In this document: one piece after another, positions 8,793-20,448 of the stretch
How positions within the stretch are numbered: the first letter of the stretch is position 1
Layout: each line of letters opens with the position of its first letter
DNA from: Desulfobacillus sp041396245
Lineage (GTDB): Bacteria > Pseudomonadota > Gammaproteobacteria > Burkholderiales > Rhodocyclaceae
Reading direction: 5' to 3'
Length of the DNA stretch: 64,000 bases
Assembly (NCBI GenBank): GCA_041396245.1
Contig: JAWKYW010000002.1
Location: 1 to 64,000 of the forward strand
Program-made: the position numbers and the translations under genes
The notes under the pieces: model-generated
What the model saw: only the letters and a program-made list of their open reading frames with translations
Databases searched by the model: none
What the model was told of the DNA's origin: nothing

Positions 8793-10145
8793 TCATGCCG
8801 CCGCTTGCCGGACGACGTCGGCGATGCCCCGCGCCAGGTCATCCACCTGCCGTGCCTCGCGTCCCTCGACCATGACCCGCAGCAAGGGCTCCGTGCCGGA
8901 AGCGCGCAGCAACACACGACCCCCGTCACCCAGATCCTTCTCGGCGGCAAGGCGCGCCGACTCGATCTCCGGCCGGCTCTGCCAGTCGAAGCCGCTGGGC
9001 AGCTTCACGTTGACCAGCGTCTGCGGATAGAGCGTCAGCCCGGCGCAGGCCCGCTCCAGGGTGTCCTGTTGCAGCCGCAGCGCCGCGAGCACCTGCAGGG
9101 CCGAGACGATGCCGTCGCCGGTGGTATGGCGATCGAGGCAAATGATGTGGCCCGAATTCTCCCCGCCCAGCTTCCAGCCGCGTGCGATCAGCGCCTCCAG
9201 GACATAGCGATCGCCGACCTTGGCGCGAACGACGGGAACATCGAGTTTCGCCAAGGCGTGTTCCATGCCCAGATTGGTCATGAGCGTACCCACCACCCCG
9301 GCAAGCCCGCCGTCTGCCAGACGGTGGCGGGCGATTACGTAGAGCAGCTGGTCGCCGTCGTAGAGCCGGCCCTTGGCGTCGACCATCATCAGGCGGTCGC
9401 CGTCGCCGTCGAGGGCGATACCGAGATCGGCGCCCTGCGCCACCACCGCCCGCTGCAATGCCTGCGGCGAGGTCGCACCCACCTTGTCGTTGATATTGAG
9501 ACCGTCCGGCTCGGCGCCGATGGCGTGCACCTCGGCGCCCAGTTCATGGAACACCTTCGGCGCGATATGGTAGGCCGCGCCATTGGCGCAATCGACGACC
9601 ATCTTCAGGCCGCGCAGATCGAGCTCGTTCGGGAAGGTGCTTTTGCAGAACTCGATGTAGCGGCCGGCCGCGTCCTCCACCCGGCGTGCCTTGCCGAGCC
9701 GGGACGACGCGGCGCAGCCCATCGGCTGGTCCAGCCTCGACTCGATCTCCGCCTCGACCGCATCTGGCAGCTTGGTGCCGCCGGCGGAGAAAAACTTGAT
9801 GCCGTTATCCTGGTAGGGGTTGTGCGAGGCCGAAATCACCACGCCCGCCTGCAGACGCAAGGCGCGCGTGAGATAGGCGATGGCCGGCGTCGGCAGCGGG
9901 CCGGTCAGCATGACGTCGACACCGGCCGCGGCAAAGCCGGCCTCGAGCGCTGCCTCGAGCATGTAGCCGGAAATGCGCGTGTCCTTGCCGATCAGCACGG
10001 TCGGGTGCTCGCCGGCCGGGAGATGCTCGCGCGACACCAGGGTGGTGCCGGCGGCGTAGCCCAGGCGCATGACGAATTCGGGCGTGATGGGCGCCTCGCC
10101 CACCGTACCGCGCACGCCGTCGGTACCAAAATGCTTTCGGGTCAT
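8793..10145 (-). CDS. glmM: Phosphoglucosamine mutase
   Basis: A 450-residue enzyme converting glucosamine 6-phosphate to glucosamine 1-phosphate on the way to UDP-GlcNAc for peptidoglycan and lipid A. The start is FGTDGVRGTVG. The phosphoserine loop ISASHNPYQDNGIKF has its catalytic Ser near residue 102; the metal loop DGDGDRLMMVD and the C-terminal RASGTEPLLRVMVEG phosphate site are present. The frame is open far upstream inside folP, but homology starts at the ATG at 10145, four bases after folP. The pairing folP-glmM is typical of proteobacteria. Confidence 0.97.
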   Translation of the reverse strand: MTRKHFGTDGVRGTVGEAPITPEFVMRLGYAAGTTLVSREHLPAGEHPTVLIGKDTRISGYMLEAALEAGFAAAGVDVMLTGPLPTPAIAYLTRALRLQAGVVISASHNPYQDNGIKFFSAGGTKLPDAVEAEIESRLDQPMGCAASSRLGKARRVEDAAGRYIEFCKSTFPNELDLRGLKMVVDCANGAAYHIAPKVFHELGAEVHAIGAEPDGLNINDKVGATSPQALQRAVVAQGADLGIALDGDGDRLMMVDAKGRLYDGDQLLYVIARHRLADGGLAGVVGTLMTNLGMEHALAKLDVPVVRAKVGDRYVLEALIARGWKLGGENSGHIICLDRHTTGDGIVSALQVLAALRLQQDTLERACAGLTLYPQTLVNVKLPSGFDWQSRPEIESARLAAEKDLGDGGRVLLRASGTEPLLRVMVEGREARQVDDLARGIADVVRQAAA

Positions 10146-10149
10146 GCCA

Positions 10150-10983
10150 TCAATCCTTAGTCTGGACGGCCTGCCAGACCGCCAATGCGTCCCGCGTCGC
10201 CGCCACATCGTGAACGCGCAGGATTTTAGCCCCATTCTGCGCGGCGATGAGCACCGCCGCCACGCTCGCCGTGTCGCGCCGGCTGACTTTTCGCCCTGTG
10301 AGCTCTCCCAGCATCGACTTGCGCGACAGGCCCGCCAGCACGCAGGCACCGAGGCCGCAGAAGCGGGCCAGTTCCCGCAGCAGGGCCAGGTTGTGCACCA
10401 GCCGCTTGCCGAAGCCGAAGCCGGGATCGACGATGATGCGCTCGACGGCGATGCCCGCTTGCCGTGCCGCCGCCACGCGCCGGGCGAGGAAGCCATGCAC
10501 TTCCGCCACGACGTCGCTGTAGTTTGGCGCAGCCTGCATGGTGCGCGGCTCGCCCTGCATGTGCATCAGACACACCGCGGCATCCGATGCTGCAGCCGCC
10601 GCCAGGGCCCCTGGTGACTGCAGCGCGTTGATGTCGTTGATGATGGTTGCGCCCGCGGCGATGGCCATGCGCATTGTCTCGGGCTTGACCGTGTCGACCG
10701 AGAGCGGAATGCCCTTGCCGGCCAGCGCCTCGATGACCGGCAGCACACGGCGCAACTCTTCGTCGACGCTGAGCGGCTGCGCCCCCGGCCGCGAGGACTC
10801 GCCACCGATGTCGAGGATGTCGGCGCCCTCCTCGACCAGCTGCTGTGCATGCGCGACAGCCCTGGCAGGGTCGAAGTAACGACCGCCGTCGGAGAACGAG
10901 TCCGGCGTGACATTGACGATGCCCATGACAAGGGGGCGATCGAGAGACAGGCGGTATTTGCCGCAAACAAGGTGGGGGTCCAT
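10150..10983 (-). CDS. folP: Dihydropteroate synthase
   Basis: A 277-residue TIM-barrel enzyme joining p-aminobenzoate to 6-hydroxymethyl-dihydropterin pyrophosphate; target of sulfonamides. Signatures are MGIVNVTPDSFSDGG (about residues 20-34), DIGGESSRPG, the DINAL region and DPGFGFGK. The ATG at 10983 fits the family. The usual Shine-Dalgarno position is occupied by a 10-bp hairpin and I see no purine-rich site, so initiation there may be inefficient or controlled. One antisense copy of the CTGACTTT motif lies within it. Confidence 0.95.
   Translation of the reverse strand: MDPHLVCGKYRLSLDRPLVMGIVNVTPDSFSDGGRYFDPARAVAHAQQLVEEGADILDIGGESSRPGAQPLSVDEELRRVLPVIEALAGKGIPLSVDTVKPETMRMAIAAGATIINDINALQSPGALAAAAASDAAVCLMHMQGEPRTMQAAPNYSDVVAEVHGFLARRVAAARQAGIAVERIIVDPGFGFGKRLVHNLALLRELARFCGLGACVLAGLSRKSMLGELTGRKVSRRDTASVAAVLIAAQNGAKILRVHDVAATRDALAVWQAVQTKD
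10283..10291 (+). repeat. Dispersed motif CTGACTTTK, copy 3
   Basis: CTGACTTTT with G before it, inside folP, antisense. Flank gcgccg. Confidence 0.6.
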
Positions 10984-10992
10984 AAATGCAAA

Positions 10993-11016
10993 GCCGGATC
11001 GGTTGCCCGATCCGGC
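10993..11016 (-). terminator. Perfect 10-bp hairpin between ftsH and folP
   Basis: A ten-base arm (10993-11002), a four-base loop and a perfectly complementary arm (11007-11016) lie 20 bases after the ftsH stop. On the minus strand it is followed by CTTTGCATTT and then the folP ATG. The broken T run makes a partial terminator or attenuator more likely than a full stop. Confidence 0.45.
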
Positions 11017-11036
11017 CTCGTGCATGTCGGCGTGTA

Positions 11037-12917
11037 TTAAGCCGGCGCGGCCGCGTTGGGCGCAGCGCCAGGAGAATTGTCCGCCGGCGTGCTGGCAGGC
11101 GGAACGGCGCGCTTGGGCTCGCGCGGCGGCTTGCCGGCCATGATGTCGCCGATCTGCTCGGCATCCAGCGTTTCCCACTCGAGCAGGGCCTTCGCCATCG
11201 CCTCGATCTTGTCGCGGTTTTCCTCGATCAGGCGTCGCGCCAGGCTGTACTGCTGGTCGATGATGCGGCGTATCTCGGCGTCGACCTGCTGCATGGTGGC
11301 CTCGGACACGTTCTTGTGCGTGGTGACGGAGCGGCCAAGGAACACTTCGCCCTCGTTTTCGCCATAGACCATCGGCCCCAGGGCATCCGTCATGCCCCAC
11401 TGCGTGACCATGCGGCGGGCAATATCGGTGGCGCGCTCGAAGTCGTTCGAGGCACCGGTCGTCATCTGGTGCATGAAAATCTCTTCGGCGATGCGGCCGC
11501 CAAAGAGCACGGCGATATTCTCCAGCAGACGCTCGCGGTCCATGCTGTAGCGGTCGGCCACCGGCAGCTGCATGGTCAGGCCGAGTGCGCGGCCGCGCGG
11601 GATGATGGTGACCTTGTGCACCGGATCGGTCTTCGGCAGCAGCCTGGCCACCACGGTGTGGCCGGACTCGTGGTAGGCGGTATTGCGCCGTTCTTCCTCG
11701 GGCATCACCATCGAACGGCGTTCGGCGCCCATCATGATCTTGTCCTTGGCGCGCTCGAAGTCCTCCATGTCCACCAGGCGCTTGTTGCCGCGGGCGGCGA
11801 ACAGCGCCGCCTCGTTCACCAGGTTGGCCAGGTCGGCACCGGAGAAGCCCGGCGTGCCGCGGGCGATGATGTCGGCCTTGACGTCGGGCGCCATCGGCAC
11901 CTTGCGCATGTGCACCATGAGGATCTGCTCGCGGCCACGGATGTCCGGCAGCGGCACCACCACCTGGCGGTCGAAGCGGCCCGGGCGCAGCAGCGCCGGA
12001 TCGAGCACGTCCGGCCGGTTGGTGGCGGCGATGACGATGACCCCGGCCGTACCCTCGAAGCCGTCCATCTCGACCAGCAGCTGGTTGAGCGTCTGCTCGC
12101 GCTCGTCGTTGCCGCCGCCAAGGCCGGCGCCGCGCTGGCGGCCGACGGCATCGATCTCGTCGATGAAGATGATGCAGGGCGCGCTTTTCTTGGCCTGCTC
12201 GAACATGTCCCGCACGCGGGCAGCGCCAACGCCGACGAACATCTCGACGAAGTCGGAGCCGGAAATGCTGTAAAAGGGCACCTTGGCCTCGCCGGCGATG
12301 GCCTTCGCCAGCAGCGTCTTGCCGGTGCCGGGGGAGCCGACCATCAGCACGCCGCGCGGGATGCGCCCGCCCAGCTTCTGGAATTTGCCGGGGTCGCGCA
12401 GGAATTCGACCAGTTCGGCGACTTCCTCCTTGGCCTCGTCGCAGCCGGCGACGTCGGCGAAGGTGATGGTGTTGGTCGATTCGTCGAGGATGCGCGCGCG
12501 CGACTTGCCGAAGGAGAAGGCGCCGCCCTTGCCGCCGCCCTGCATCTGGCGCATGAAGAATATCCAGACGCCGATCAGCAGCAGCATCGGGAACCAGGAG
12601 ACGAACAGGCTCATGAGGAAGGACTGCTCCTCGTCGGGCCTGGCCACAACCTTGACGTTGTTCTTGAGCAGGTCGCTTACCATCCAGAGATCCTGCGGGG
12701 CATAGGATATGATCCTTCTGCCTTCCGTTGTCGTCGCTTCAAGGGTGCGGCCCTGAATCACCACCTTGGCGATGCGCCCGGCCTTCACCTCGTCGAGGAA
12801 CTGGGAATATTCGAGCGTGTTCTGCGCCACCTGGCGCGCGCCGAACTGGTTGAAGACGGTCATCAGCACGACACCGATCACCAGCCAGATTGCAAGGTTC
12901 TTGAAAAGGTTGTTCAA
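11037..12917 (-). CDS. ftsH: ATP-dependent zinc metalloprotease FtsH
   Basis: A 626-residue membrane-anchored AAA protease that degrades misfolded membrane proteins and regulators such as LpxC and sigma-32 in known systems. There are two N-terminal membrane segments (about residues 5-24 and 103-122). Walker A GSPGTGKT lies near residue 195 and Walker B IIFIDEIDAVGRQRG near 250, followed by the second region of homology. The zinc-protease motif is HESGH near residue 414, where HEAGH is usual; both histidines and the glutamate are kept. It follows rlmE, as in E. coli, and precedes folP-glmM. Confidence 0.97.
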   Translation of the reverse strand: MNNLFKNLAIWLVIGVVLMTVFNQFGARQVAQNTLEYSQFLDEVKAGRIAKVVIQGRTLEATTTEGRRIISYAPQDLWMVSDLLKNNVKVVARPDEEQSFLMSLFVSWFPMLLLIGVWIFFMRQMQGGGKGGAFSFGKSRARILDESTNTITFADVAGCDEAKEEVAELVEFLRDPGKFQKLGGRIPRGVLMVGSPGTGKTLLAKAIAGEAKVPFYSISGSDFVEMFVGVGAARVRDMFEQAKKSAPCIIFIDEIDAVGRQRGAGLGGGNDEREQTLNQLLVEMDGFEGTAGVIVIAATNRPDVLDPALLRPGRFDRQVVVPLPDIRGREQILMVHMRKVPMAPDVKADIIARGTPGFSGADLANLVNEAALFAARGNKRLVDMEDFERAKDKIMMGAERRSMVMPEEERRNTAYHESGHTVVARLLPKTDPVHKVTIIPRGRALGLTMQLPVADRYSMDRERLLENIAVLFGGRIAEEIFMHQMTTGASNDFERATDIARRMVTQWGMTDALGPMVYGENEGEVFLGRSVTTHKNVSEATMQQVDAEIRRIIDQQYSLARRLIEENRDKIEAMAKALLEWETLDAEQIGDIMAGKPPREPKRAVPPASTPADNSPGAAPNAAAPA

Positions 12918-13025
12918 ACGGCTCCTTTTTGGCCCGGCAGGGGCCCGACATACGATACGACCGATGCATTCTAAGACCGTTCCCTGCCCGGCGCAAACCG
13001 GTGCGAGGACGGGATAACCCTTTCG

Positions 13026-13661
13026 CTACTGGGGGTGACAGCCCAGGCCGAGCAAGTACACCTCGTTGCTGCGGTCACGCGAAGATTTCGGCTTGCGCAC
13101 GACGACCTTGTCGAAGGAATCACCCATCGCCTTACGGAAGGCCTCGAAGCCCCCGCCCTGGAAAACCTTGACCAGGAAATTCCCGCCGGGCCCCAAATGC
13201 GCCAGGGCGAATTCGAGCCCCAATTCCGCCAGATGTACCGAGCGGGCCTGATCCGAGACGGCAATACCCGAGATATTGGGGGCCATGTCGGAAATCACAA
13301 GGTCGGCCGGTCGGCCGGCGAGCCGCAAAGTCAGTTCCGCCAGTACGGCGTCCTCGCGGAAATCGCCCTGGAGGAAGTCCACTCCGGCCAGCGGCGCCAT
13401 CTCCATCAGGTCGAGTGCGATTACGCGGCCGCCAGCACCGACCCGCTCCACCGCCACCTGGGACCAGCCGCCCGGCGCCGCACCAAGGTCGACCACCACC
13501 ATGCCCGGGCGCAGCAGGCGATCCCCGCCCTTGTCCCACTCATCGATTTCCATCAGCTTGAAGGCGGCACGCGAACGCCAGCCCTCCGCCTGCGCCCGCT
13601 TGACGTAAGGGTCGGTAACATGCTCGTGCATCCAGGCCTTGCTGGTCTTGTGTTTCTTCAC
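13026..13661 (-). CDS. rlmE: 23S rRNA 2'-O-methyltransferase RlmE (FtsJ/RrmJ)
   Basis: A 211-residue SAM-dependent methyltransferase that modifies U2552 of 23S rRNA in large subunits. Signatures are SRAAFKLMEID (catalytic Lys), the SAM loop VDLGAAPGGWSQ, the catalytic Asp in ISDMAPNISG and the Lys in FLVKVFQGG, completing the K-D-K triad. No ATG fits: I use the GTG at 13661 (VKKHKTSKAW), which gives the usual family length; the open frame continues upstream without homology. Divergent from yhbY. Contains one sense copy of the CTGACTTT motif. Confidence 0.93.
   Translation of the reverse strand: MKKHKTSKAWMHEHVTDPYVKRAQAEGWRSRAAFKLMEIDEWDKGGDRLLRPGMVVVDLGAAPGGWSQVAVERVGAGGRVIALDLMEMAPLAGVDFLQGDFREDAVLAELTLRLAGRPADLVISDMAPNISGIAVSDQARSVHLAELGLEFALAHLGPGGNFLVKVFQGGGFEAFRKAMGDSFDKVVVRKPKSSRDRSNEVYLLGLGCHPQ
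13326..13334 (-). repeat. Dispersed motif CTGACTTTK, copy 4
   Basis: ACTGACTTTG inside rlmE, sense. Flank ggcgga. Confidence 0.75.
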
Positions 13662-13716
13662 CGCGTAAAATCCATGAATGGCAATACTCGGAATGACCTC
13701 AGCAATGTCCCCTGCA

Positions 13717-14064
13717 ATGACCTCTTCGCAGCGTCGCGCCCTGCGTGCCCGCGCCCACGGCCTGCACCCCGTCGTCGGCATCAGCCAGAACGGCCTTAGC
13801 GAGTCCGTCCTCGCCGAAATCGACCGCGGCCTCAAGGCGCACGAACTGATCAAGGTGCGCGTTTATGGGATCGAGCGCAACGAACGCGAGTCCCTGCTCG
13901 CAGAAATCTGTTCCCGCCTGAATGCCGCGCCGATCCAGCAAATTGGCAACATTCTCGTGGTGTACAGGGAAAATCCGGATACCGAAAAAGCCGCCGAGCC
14001 GCTCCCGCGAAAACCCGGGCATGCCGCCAAACCGGCAAACCCCAGGCGTCGCCAGCGCGAATAA
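13717..14064 (+). CDS. yhbY: YhbY/CRS1 domain ribosome-associated RNA-binding protein
   Basis: A 115-residue protein with the single CRM/YhbY domain (about residues 1-88). Key stretches are RRALRARAHGLHPVVGISQNGLS, a DRGLKAHELIKVRV helix and GNILVVYRENP at the end of the domain. YhbY associates with the 50S ribosome precursor in E. coli. A basic, proline-rich tail follows. Three in-frame ATGs lie upstream (13678, 13693, 13705); I chose the one where homology begins, as none has a clear ribosome-binding site. Its stop directly abuts the convergent greA stop. Confidence 0.88.
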   Translation: MTSSQRRALRARAHGLHPVVGISQNGLSESVLAEIDRGLKAHELIKVRVYGIERNERESLLAEICSRLNAAPIQQIGNILVVYRENPDTEKAAEPLPRKPGHAAKPANPRRRQRE

Positions 14065-14541
14065 TCAGACGTACCGGACGTCGAGGACTTCGTATTCGCG
14101 CGTGCCGCCGGGGGCCTTCACCTCGGCAATGTCGCCGGCGTACTTGCCGATGAGTGCGCGCGCGATGGGCGACGAGATCGAGATCATGCTGTTCTTCAGG
14201 TCGGCCTCGTCGTCGCCGACGATCTGGTAAGTGACCTTGTTACCCGACTCCAGGTCCTCCAGGTCGACCGTGGCGCCGAAAACACAGCGGCCGTCGGCAT
14301 CCAGCAGCTTGGGGTCGATGACCTGCGCATTGCCCAGCTTGCCCTCGATCTCCTGGATGCGCCCCTCGATGAAGCTCTGGCGTTCGCGCGCGGCGGCGTA
14401 TTCGGCGTTCTCGGACAGATCGCCGTGGGCGCGTGCCTCGGCGATGGCCGCGACGACATTGGGACGGTCGACGGTCTTCAGCCTGTGCAGTTCGTGCCGC
14501 AGCTTTTCCGCCCCCGTCTTGGTGAGTGGTACCTTGCTCAT
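14065..14541 (-). CDS. greA: Transcription elongation factor GreA
   Basis: A 158-residue factor that enters the RNA polymerase secondary channel and stimulates cleavage of backtracked RNA. The N-terminal coiled coil carries the acidic tip DLSENAEY (about residues 40-47), required for cleavage; the C-terminal FKBP-like domain ends in a normal ISPIARALIGK...V region. It lies nine bases after carB in the operon order carA-carB-greA, common in proteobacteria. Confidence 0.96.
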   Translation of the reverse strand: MSKVPLTKTGAEKLRHELHRLKTVDRPNVVAAIAEARAHGDLSENAEYAAARERQSFIEGRIQEIEGKLGNAQVIDPKLLDADGRCVFGATVDLEDLESGNKVTYQIVGDDEADLKNSMISISSPIARALIGKYAGDIAEVKAPGGTREYEVLDVRYV

Positions 14542-14550
14542 TAGGGAATC

Positions 14551-17749
<3,199 letters not shown>

Positions 17750-17757
<8 letters not shown>

Positions 17758-18892
17758 TGGGTGCCTTTTTTTCCTGCATCAGCTTGATGAAACGGTCGAA
17801 CAGGTACGACACGTCGTGCGGCCCGGGGCTGGCTTCCGGATGGCCCTGGAAGCAGAAGGCCGGCACGTCGGTTCGTTCCATGCCCTGCAGGCTGCCGTCG
17901 AAGAGCGAAACATGCGTCACGCGCAGGTTGGCCGGCAGGGTGTCGGCATCGACGGCGAAACCGTGGTTCTGGCTGGTGATCAGCACCTGGCCGGTGTCGA
18001 GATCCTTCACCGGATGGTTGGCGCCGTGGTGGCCGAACTTCATCTTTACGGTGCGGGCGCCGGAGGCCAGGCCCATCAGCTGGTGGCCAAGGCAAATGCC
18101 GAAGGTCGGGATGCCGCCCGCCAGGAATTCCCGGATAGCGGCGATGGCGTAATCGCAAGGCTCGGGGTCGCCCGGGCCGTTGGAAAGGAAGACGCCGTCA
18201 GGTTTCAGGGCCAGCGCCTCGGCCGCCGAGGCCTGGGCCGGCAGCACGGTGACGCGGCAGCCGCGCGAGGCCAGCATGCGCAGGATGTTGCGCTTGATGC
18301 CGTAATCGTAGGCGATGACATGAAAACGCGAAGATTCCGGCGTAACGTAGCCCTTGCCGAGCACCCATTCGCCCTCGCTCCAGGCATAGGATTTTTCGGT
18401 GCTGACCACCTTGGCCAGGTCCATGCCGGCCAGGCCGGGAAAACGCCGTGCCGCGGCGACTGACTTTTCCTCGTCGACCTCGCCAGTCGCCAGGCAGCCG
18501 TTCTGGGCACCCTTCTCGCGCAGGATGCGCGTCAGCTTGCGCGTATCGATGCCGGCGATGGCGACGACGTTCTCGGCCCTGAGGTAGTCGGAGAGCGTCT
18601 GTTCGGAGCGGAAATTCGAGGCCACCAGCGGCAGGTCGCGGATCACCAGGCCGGCGGCATGCACCCTGGCCGCCTCGCAGTCCTCGCGGTTGACGCCCGT
18701 ATTGCCGATGTGGGGATAGGTCAGGGTAACGATCTGCCGGCAGTAGGAAGGATCGGTGAGGATTTCCTGGTAGCCGGTCATGGCGGTGTTGAAGACCACC
18801 TCGCCGACGCTGGAACCCGTGGCCCCGATGCCGATTCCGCGAAATACCGTGCCATCCGCTAAGGCGAGGATGGCTTTCGGAAAATCAGACAC
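17750..18892 (-). CDS. carA: Carbamoyl-phosphate synthase small subunit (glutaminase)
   Basis: A 380-residue class I glutamine amidotransferase that supplies ammonia to CarB. The N-terminal domain starts AILALADGTVFRG and has AMTGYQEILTDPSYCRQ; the amidotransferase domain has the nucleophile Cys in FGICLGHQLMG (near residue 265) and the His/Glu pair in CFQGHPEASPGPHD. Start: GTG at 18892, preceded at seven bases by AGGAGCG; the frame stays open upstream into dapB without homology. Contains one antisense copy of the CTGACTTT motif. Confidence 0.96.
18460..18468 (+). repeat. Dispersed motif CTGACTTTK, copy 5
   Basis: ACTGACTTTT inside carA, antisense. Flank gcggcg, identical to copy 6. Confidence 0.75.
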
Positions 18893-18937
18893 TTGGGCGC
18901 TCCTGTCGGTGCTGCAGACTTGTTGTAGATATGCAAA

Positions 18938-18964
18938 GCGGGACAGGCTGTCAGCCCATCCCGC
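18938..18964 (-). promoter_or_regulatory. Hairpin in the carA leader, possible attenuator
   Basis: On the minus strand, GCGGGA...TCCCGC with inner GGCT/AGCC forms a stem-loop 46 bases before the carA GTG, followed by CTTTGCATAT. It could end dapB transcripts or attenuate carAB. The tail shares CTTTGCAT with the hairpin ahead of folP. A T run strong enough for an intrinsic terminator is lacking. Confidence 0.45.
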
Positions 18965-18981
18965 CTTGATAAAACATGTGA

Positions 18982-19011
18982 ATTCTACCCCAGGGAGGGG
19001 GCGCCCTGCAA
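18982..19011 (-). promoter_or_regulatory. Candidate sigma-70-type promoter for carAB
   Basis: On the minus strand TTGCAG (19006-19011) and TAGAAT (18982-18987) are separated by 18 bases, just after the dapB stop. Transcription would begin near 18975, placing the carA leader hairpin close to the 5' end of the RNA. Confidence 0.4.
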
Positions 19012-19022
19012 ACCCGGCGCGG

Positions 19023-19820
19023 CTAACGCAGCCCCAGAACGTCCTGCATGTCGTACAGGCCGTTGCGTTTTCCGGCCAGGAAGCGGGCGGCGCGCAGGCT
19101 GCCCAGGGCATAAGGCATGCGGGAGGCGGCCTTGTGGGTAATCTCGACACGCTCGCCGGTGCCGGCAAAAAGCACGGTATGGTCGCCGACGATGTCGCCG
19201 CCTCGCACCGTGGCGAAGCCGATGGTGGAAGGATCGCGCTCCCCGGTGACGCCCTCGCGGCCATAGACGGCGCATTTCGACAGGTCGCGGCCGAGCGCTT
19301 CAGCCACCACCTCGCCCATGCGCAGGGCCGTGCCGGAAGGGGCATCGACCTTGTGGCGATGGTGCGCTTCGATGATCTCGATGTCGTAACCCTCGCTGAG
19401 CACGCGGGCGGCGGTGTCGAGCAGCCTGAAGACCAGATTGACGCCGACCGCCATGTTCGGCGCGAAGACGATGGGGATGCTGTGCGAGGCATCCTGGATC
19501 AGCAGTTTCTGTTCGGTTTCCAGGCCGGTGGTGCCGATGACCATGGCCACGCCGCGCTTGTGGCAGCTTGCCAGATGCGCCAGCGTGCCGGCGGGGCGGG
19601 TGAAGTCGATCAGGCAATCGGCGTTTGCCAGTGCCGTGTCGAAGTCGGCCGTAATGGCCACGCCGCAGGCCGCGCCGACGAGTTCTCCGGCATCCTTGCC
19701 GAGAAAGGGACTGCCGGGCTGTTCCAGGGCGGCGGCCAGTTGCATGTCGCCTGCGGCCAGAACGGCCTCGATCAGGGTGCGTCCCATGCGGCCGGCGCTG
19801 CCGGCGATCGCAATTCTCAT
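19023..19820 (-). CDS. dapB: 4-hydroxy-tetrahydrodipicolinate reductase
   Basis: A 265-residue NAD(P)H-dependent enzyme of the lysine/diaminopimelate pathway. The N-terminal nucleotide fold starts IAIAGSAGRMGRTLIEAV; VIGTTG and FAPNMAVGVNL follow; the catalytic region EAHHRHKVDAPSGTAL (His, His, Lys) lies near residues 156-172. It sits 20 bases after bamE, before carAB, a conserved betaproteobacterial order. Confidence 0.97.
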   Translation of the reverse strand: MRIAIAGSAGRMGRTLIEAVLAAGDMQLAAALEQPGSPFLGKDAGELVGAACGVAITADFDTALANADCLIDFTRPAGTLAHLASCHKRGVAMVIGTTGLETEQKLLIQDASHSIPIVFAPNMAVGVNLVFRLLDTAARVLSEGYDIEIIEAHHRHKVDAPSGTALRMGEVVAEALGRDLSKCAVYGREGVTGERDPSTIGFATVRGGDIVGDHTVLFAGTGERVEITHKAASRMPYALGSLRAARFLAGKRNGLYDMQDVLGLR

Positions 19821-19840
19821 GGTTTTGTCCGAATGGGGCG

Positions 19841-20353
19841 TTATTGCTCTTGCTGCTGTTTCTGCGCTTCAGGGGCGGTGGTCCCTGCCTTTTCGGTGGA
19901 CCCTGCCTTTTCGGTGCTTTCGGCCTTTTTCGGCGGGGCGTCCGGCGCGATCTCGATGACGCGGCCACGCGCGCTCGCAGCGGCCTGCGCATCGGCCTCG
20001 GCCTCGCCCGGCTCGGCCCCGACCACGTCGCCGGTGACCCGGGAGAGCTTGTCTTCCTCGAAAAAGACCGTTAGGCGCCGTTTCTGCACTTCGCCCCGCC
20101 CGGGCCTGAACCAGTAGACGTAATCCCAGCGTTCGGCATGGAAGATGTCCGCCACCAGCGGCGTGCCGAGAATGAAGCGGACCTGGTCCCGGGTCATCCC
20201 GGGCTTGAGCTGCGCTACCATCTCCTGCGAGATATAGTTGCCCTGGCGGATATCGATGCGGTACGGCGTGATGGCGGATGCCACATCGGGCATCTTCACG
20301 TTCGAACAGGCCGCCAGCGGGAGCAGGACGGGCAGGAAGCGCAGGAATCTCAT
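19841..20353 (-). CDS. bamE: Outer-membrane assembly lipoprotein BamE (SmpA)
   Basis: A 170-residue lipoprotein of the BAM complex, which inserts beta-barrel proteins into the outer membrane. The signal peptide ends in LLPLAACSN, giving lipidated Cys16. The BamE fold follows (about residues 35-105) with GNYISQEMVAQLKPGMTRDQVRFILGTP and WDYVYWF. The last about 55 residues are a low-complexity Ala/Glu/Lys tail containing a perfect tandem repeat (STEKAG twice). Divergent from fur. Confidence 0.94.
   Translation of the reverse strand: MRFLRFLPVLLPLAACSNVKMPDVASAITPYRIDIRQGNYISQEMVAQLKPGMTRDQVRFILGTPLVADIFHAERWDYVYWFRPGRGEVQKRRLTVFFEEDKLSRVTGDVVGAEPGEAEADAQAAASARGRVIEIAPDAPPKKAESTEKAGSTEKAGTTAPEAQKQQQEQ
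19883..19915. repeat. Tandem 18-bp repeat inside bamE
   Basis: The unit CCCTGCCTTTTCGGTGGA occurs twice in a row (second copy 16/18 identical before it diverges). It encodes the duplicated STEKAG hexapeptide in the low-complexity C-terminal tail of BamE and probably varies in copy number between strains. Confidence 0.7.
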
Positions 20354-20448
20354 GCGAATCTAAGGCTGGCTAAGGCTGGGAATGAATTCTCAACGAACCC
20401 GCAAGACTATATCATACCCACCGTCTCCCTCCAGCCCGTGGCCGACAC

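Noticed and set aside
10986..12974. 662-codon open frame opposite ftsH
   Set aside because: Mirror frame of ftsH, His/Gly/Ala-rich, no family resemblance.
18951..18977. Nine-codon micro-ORF (MFYQGGMG) in the carA leader
   Set aside because: Its ATG lies at the predicted transcription start with no ribosome-binding site, so a leader-peptide attenuator is not supported.
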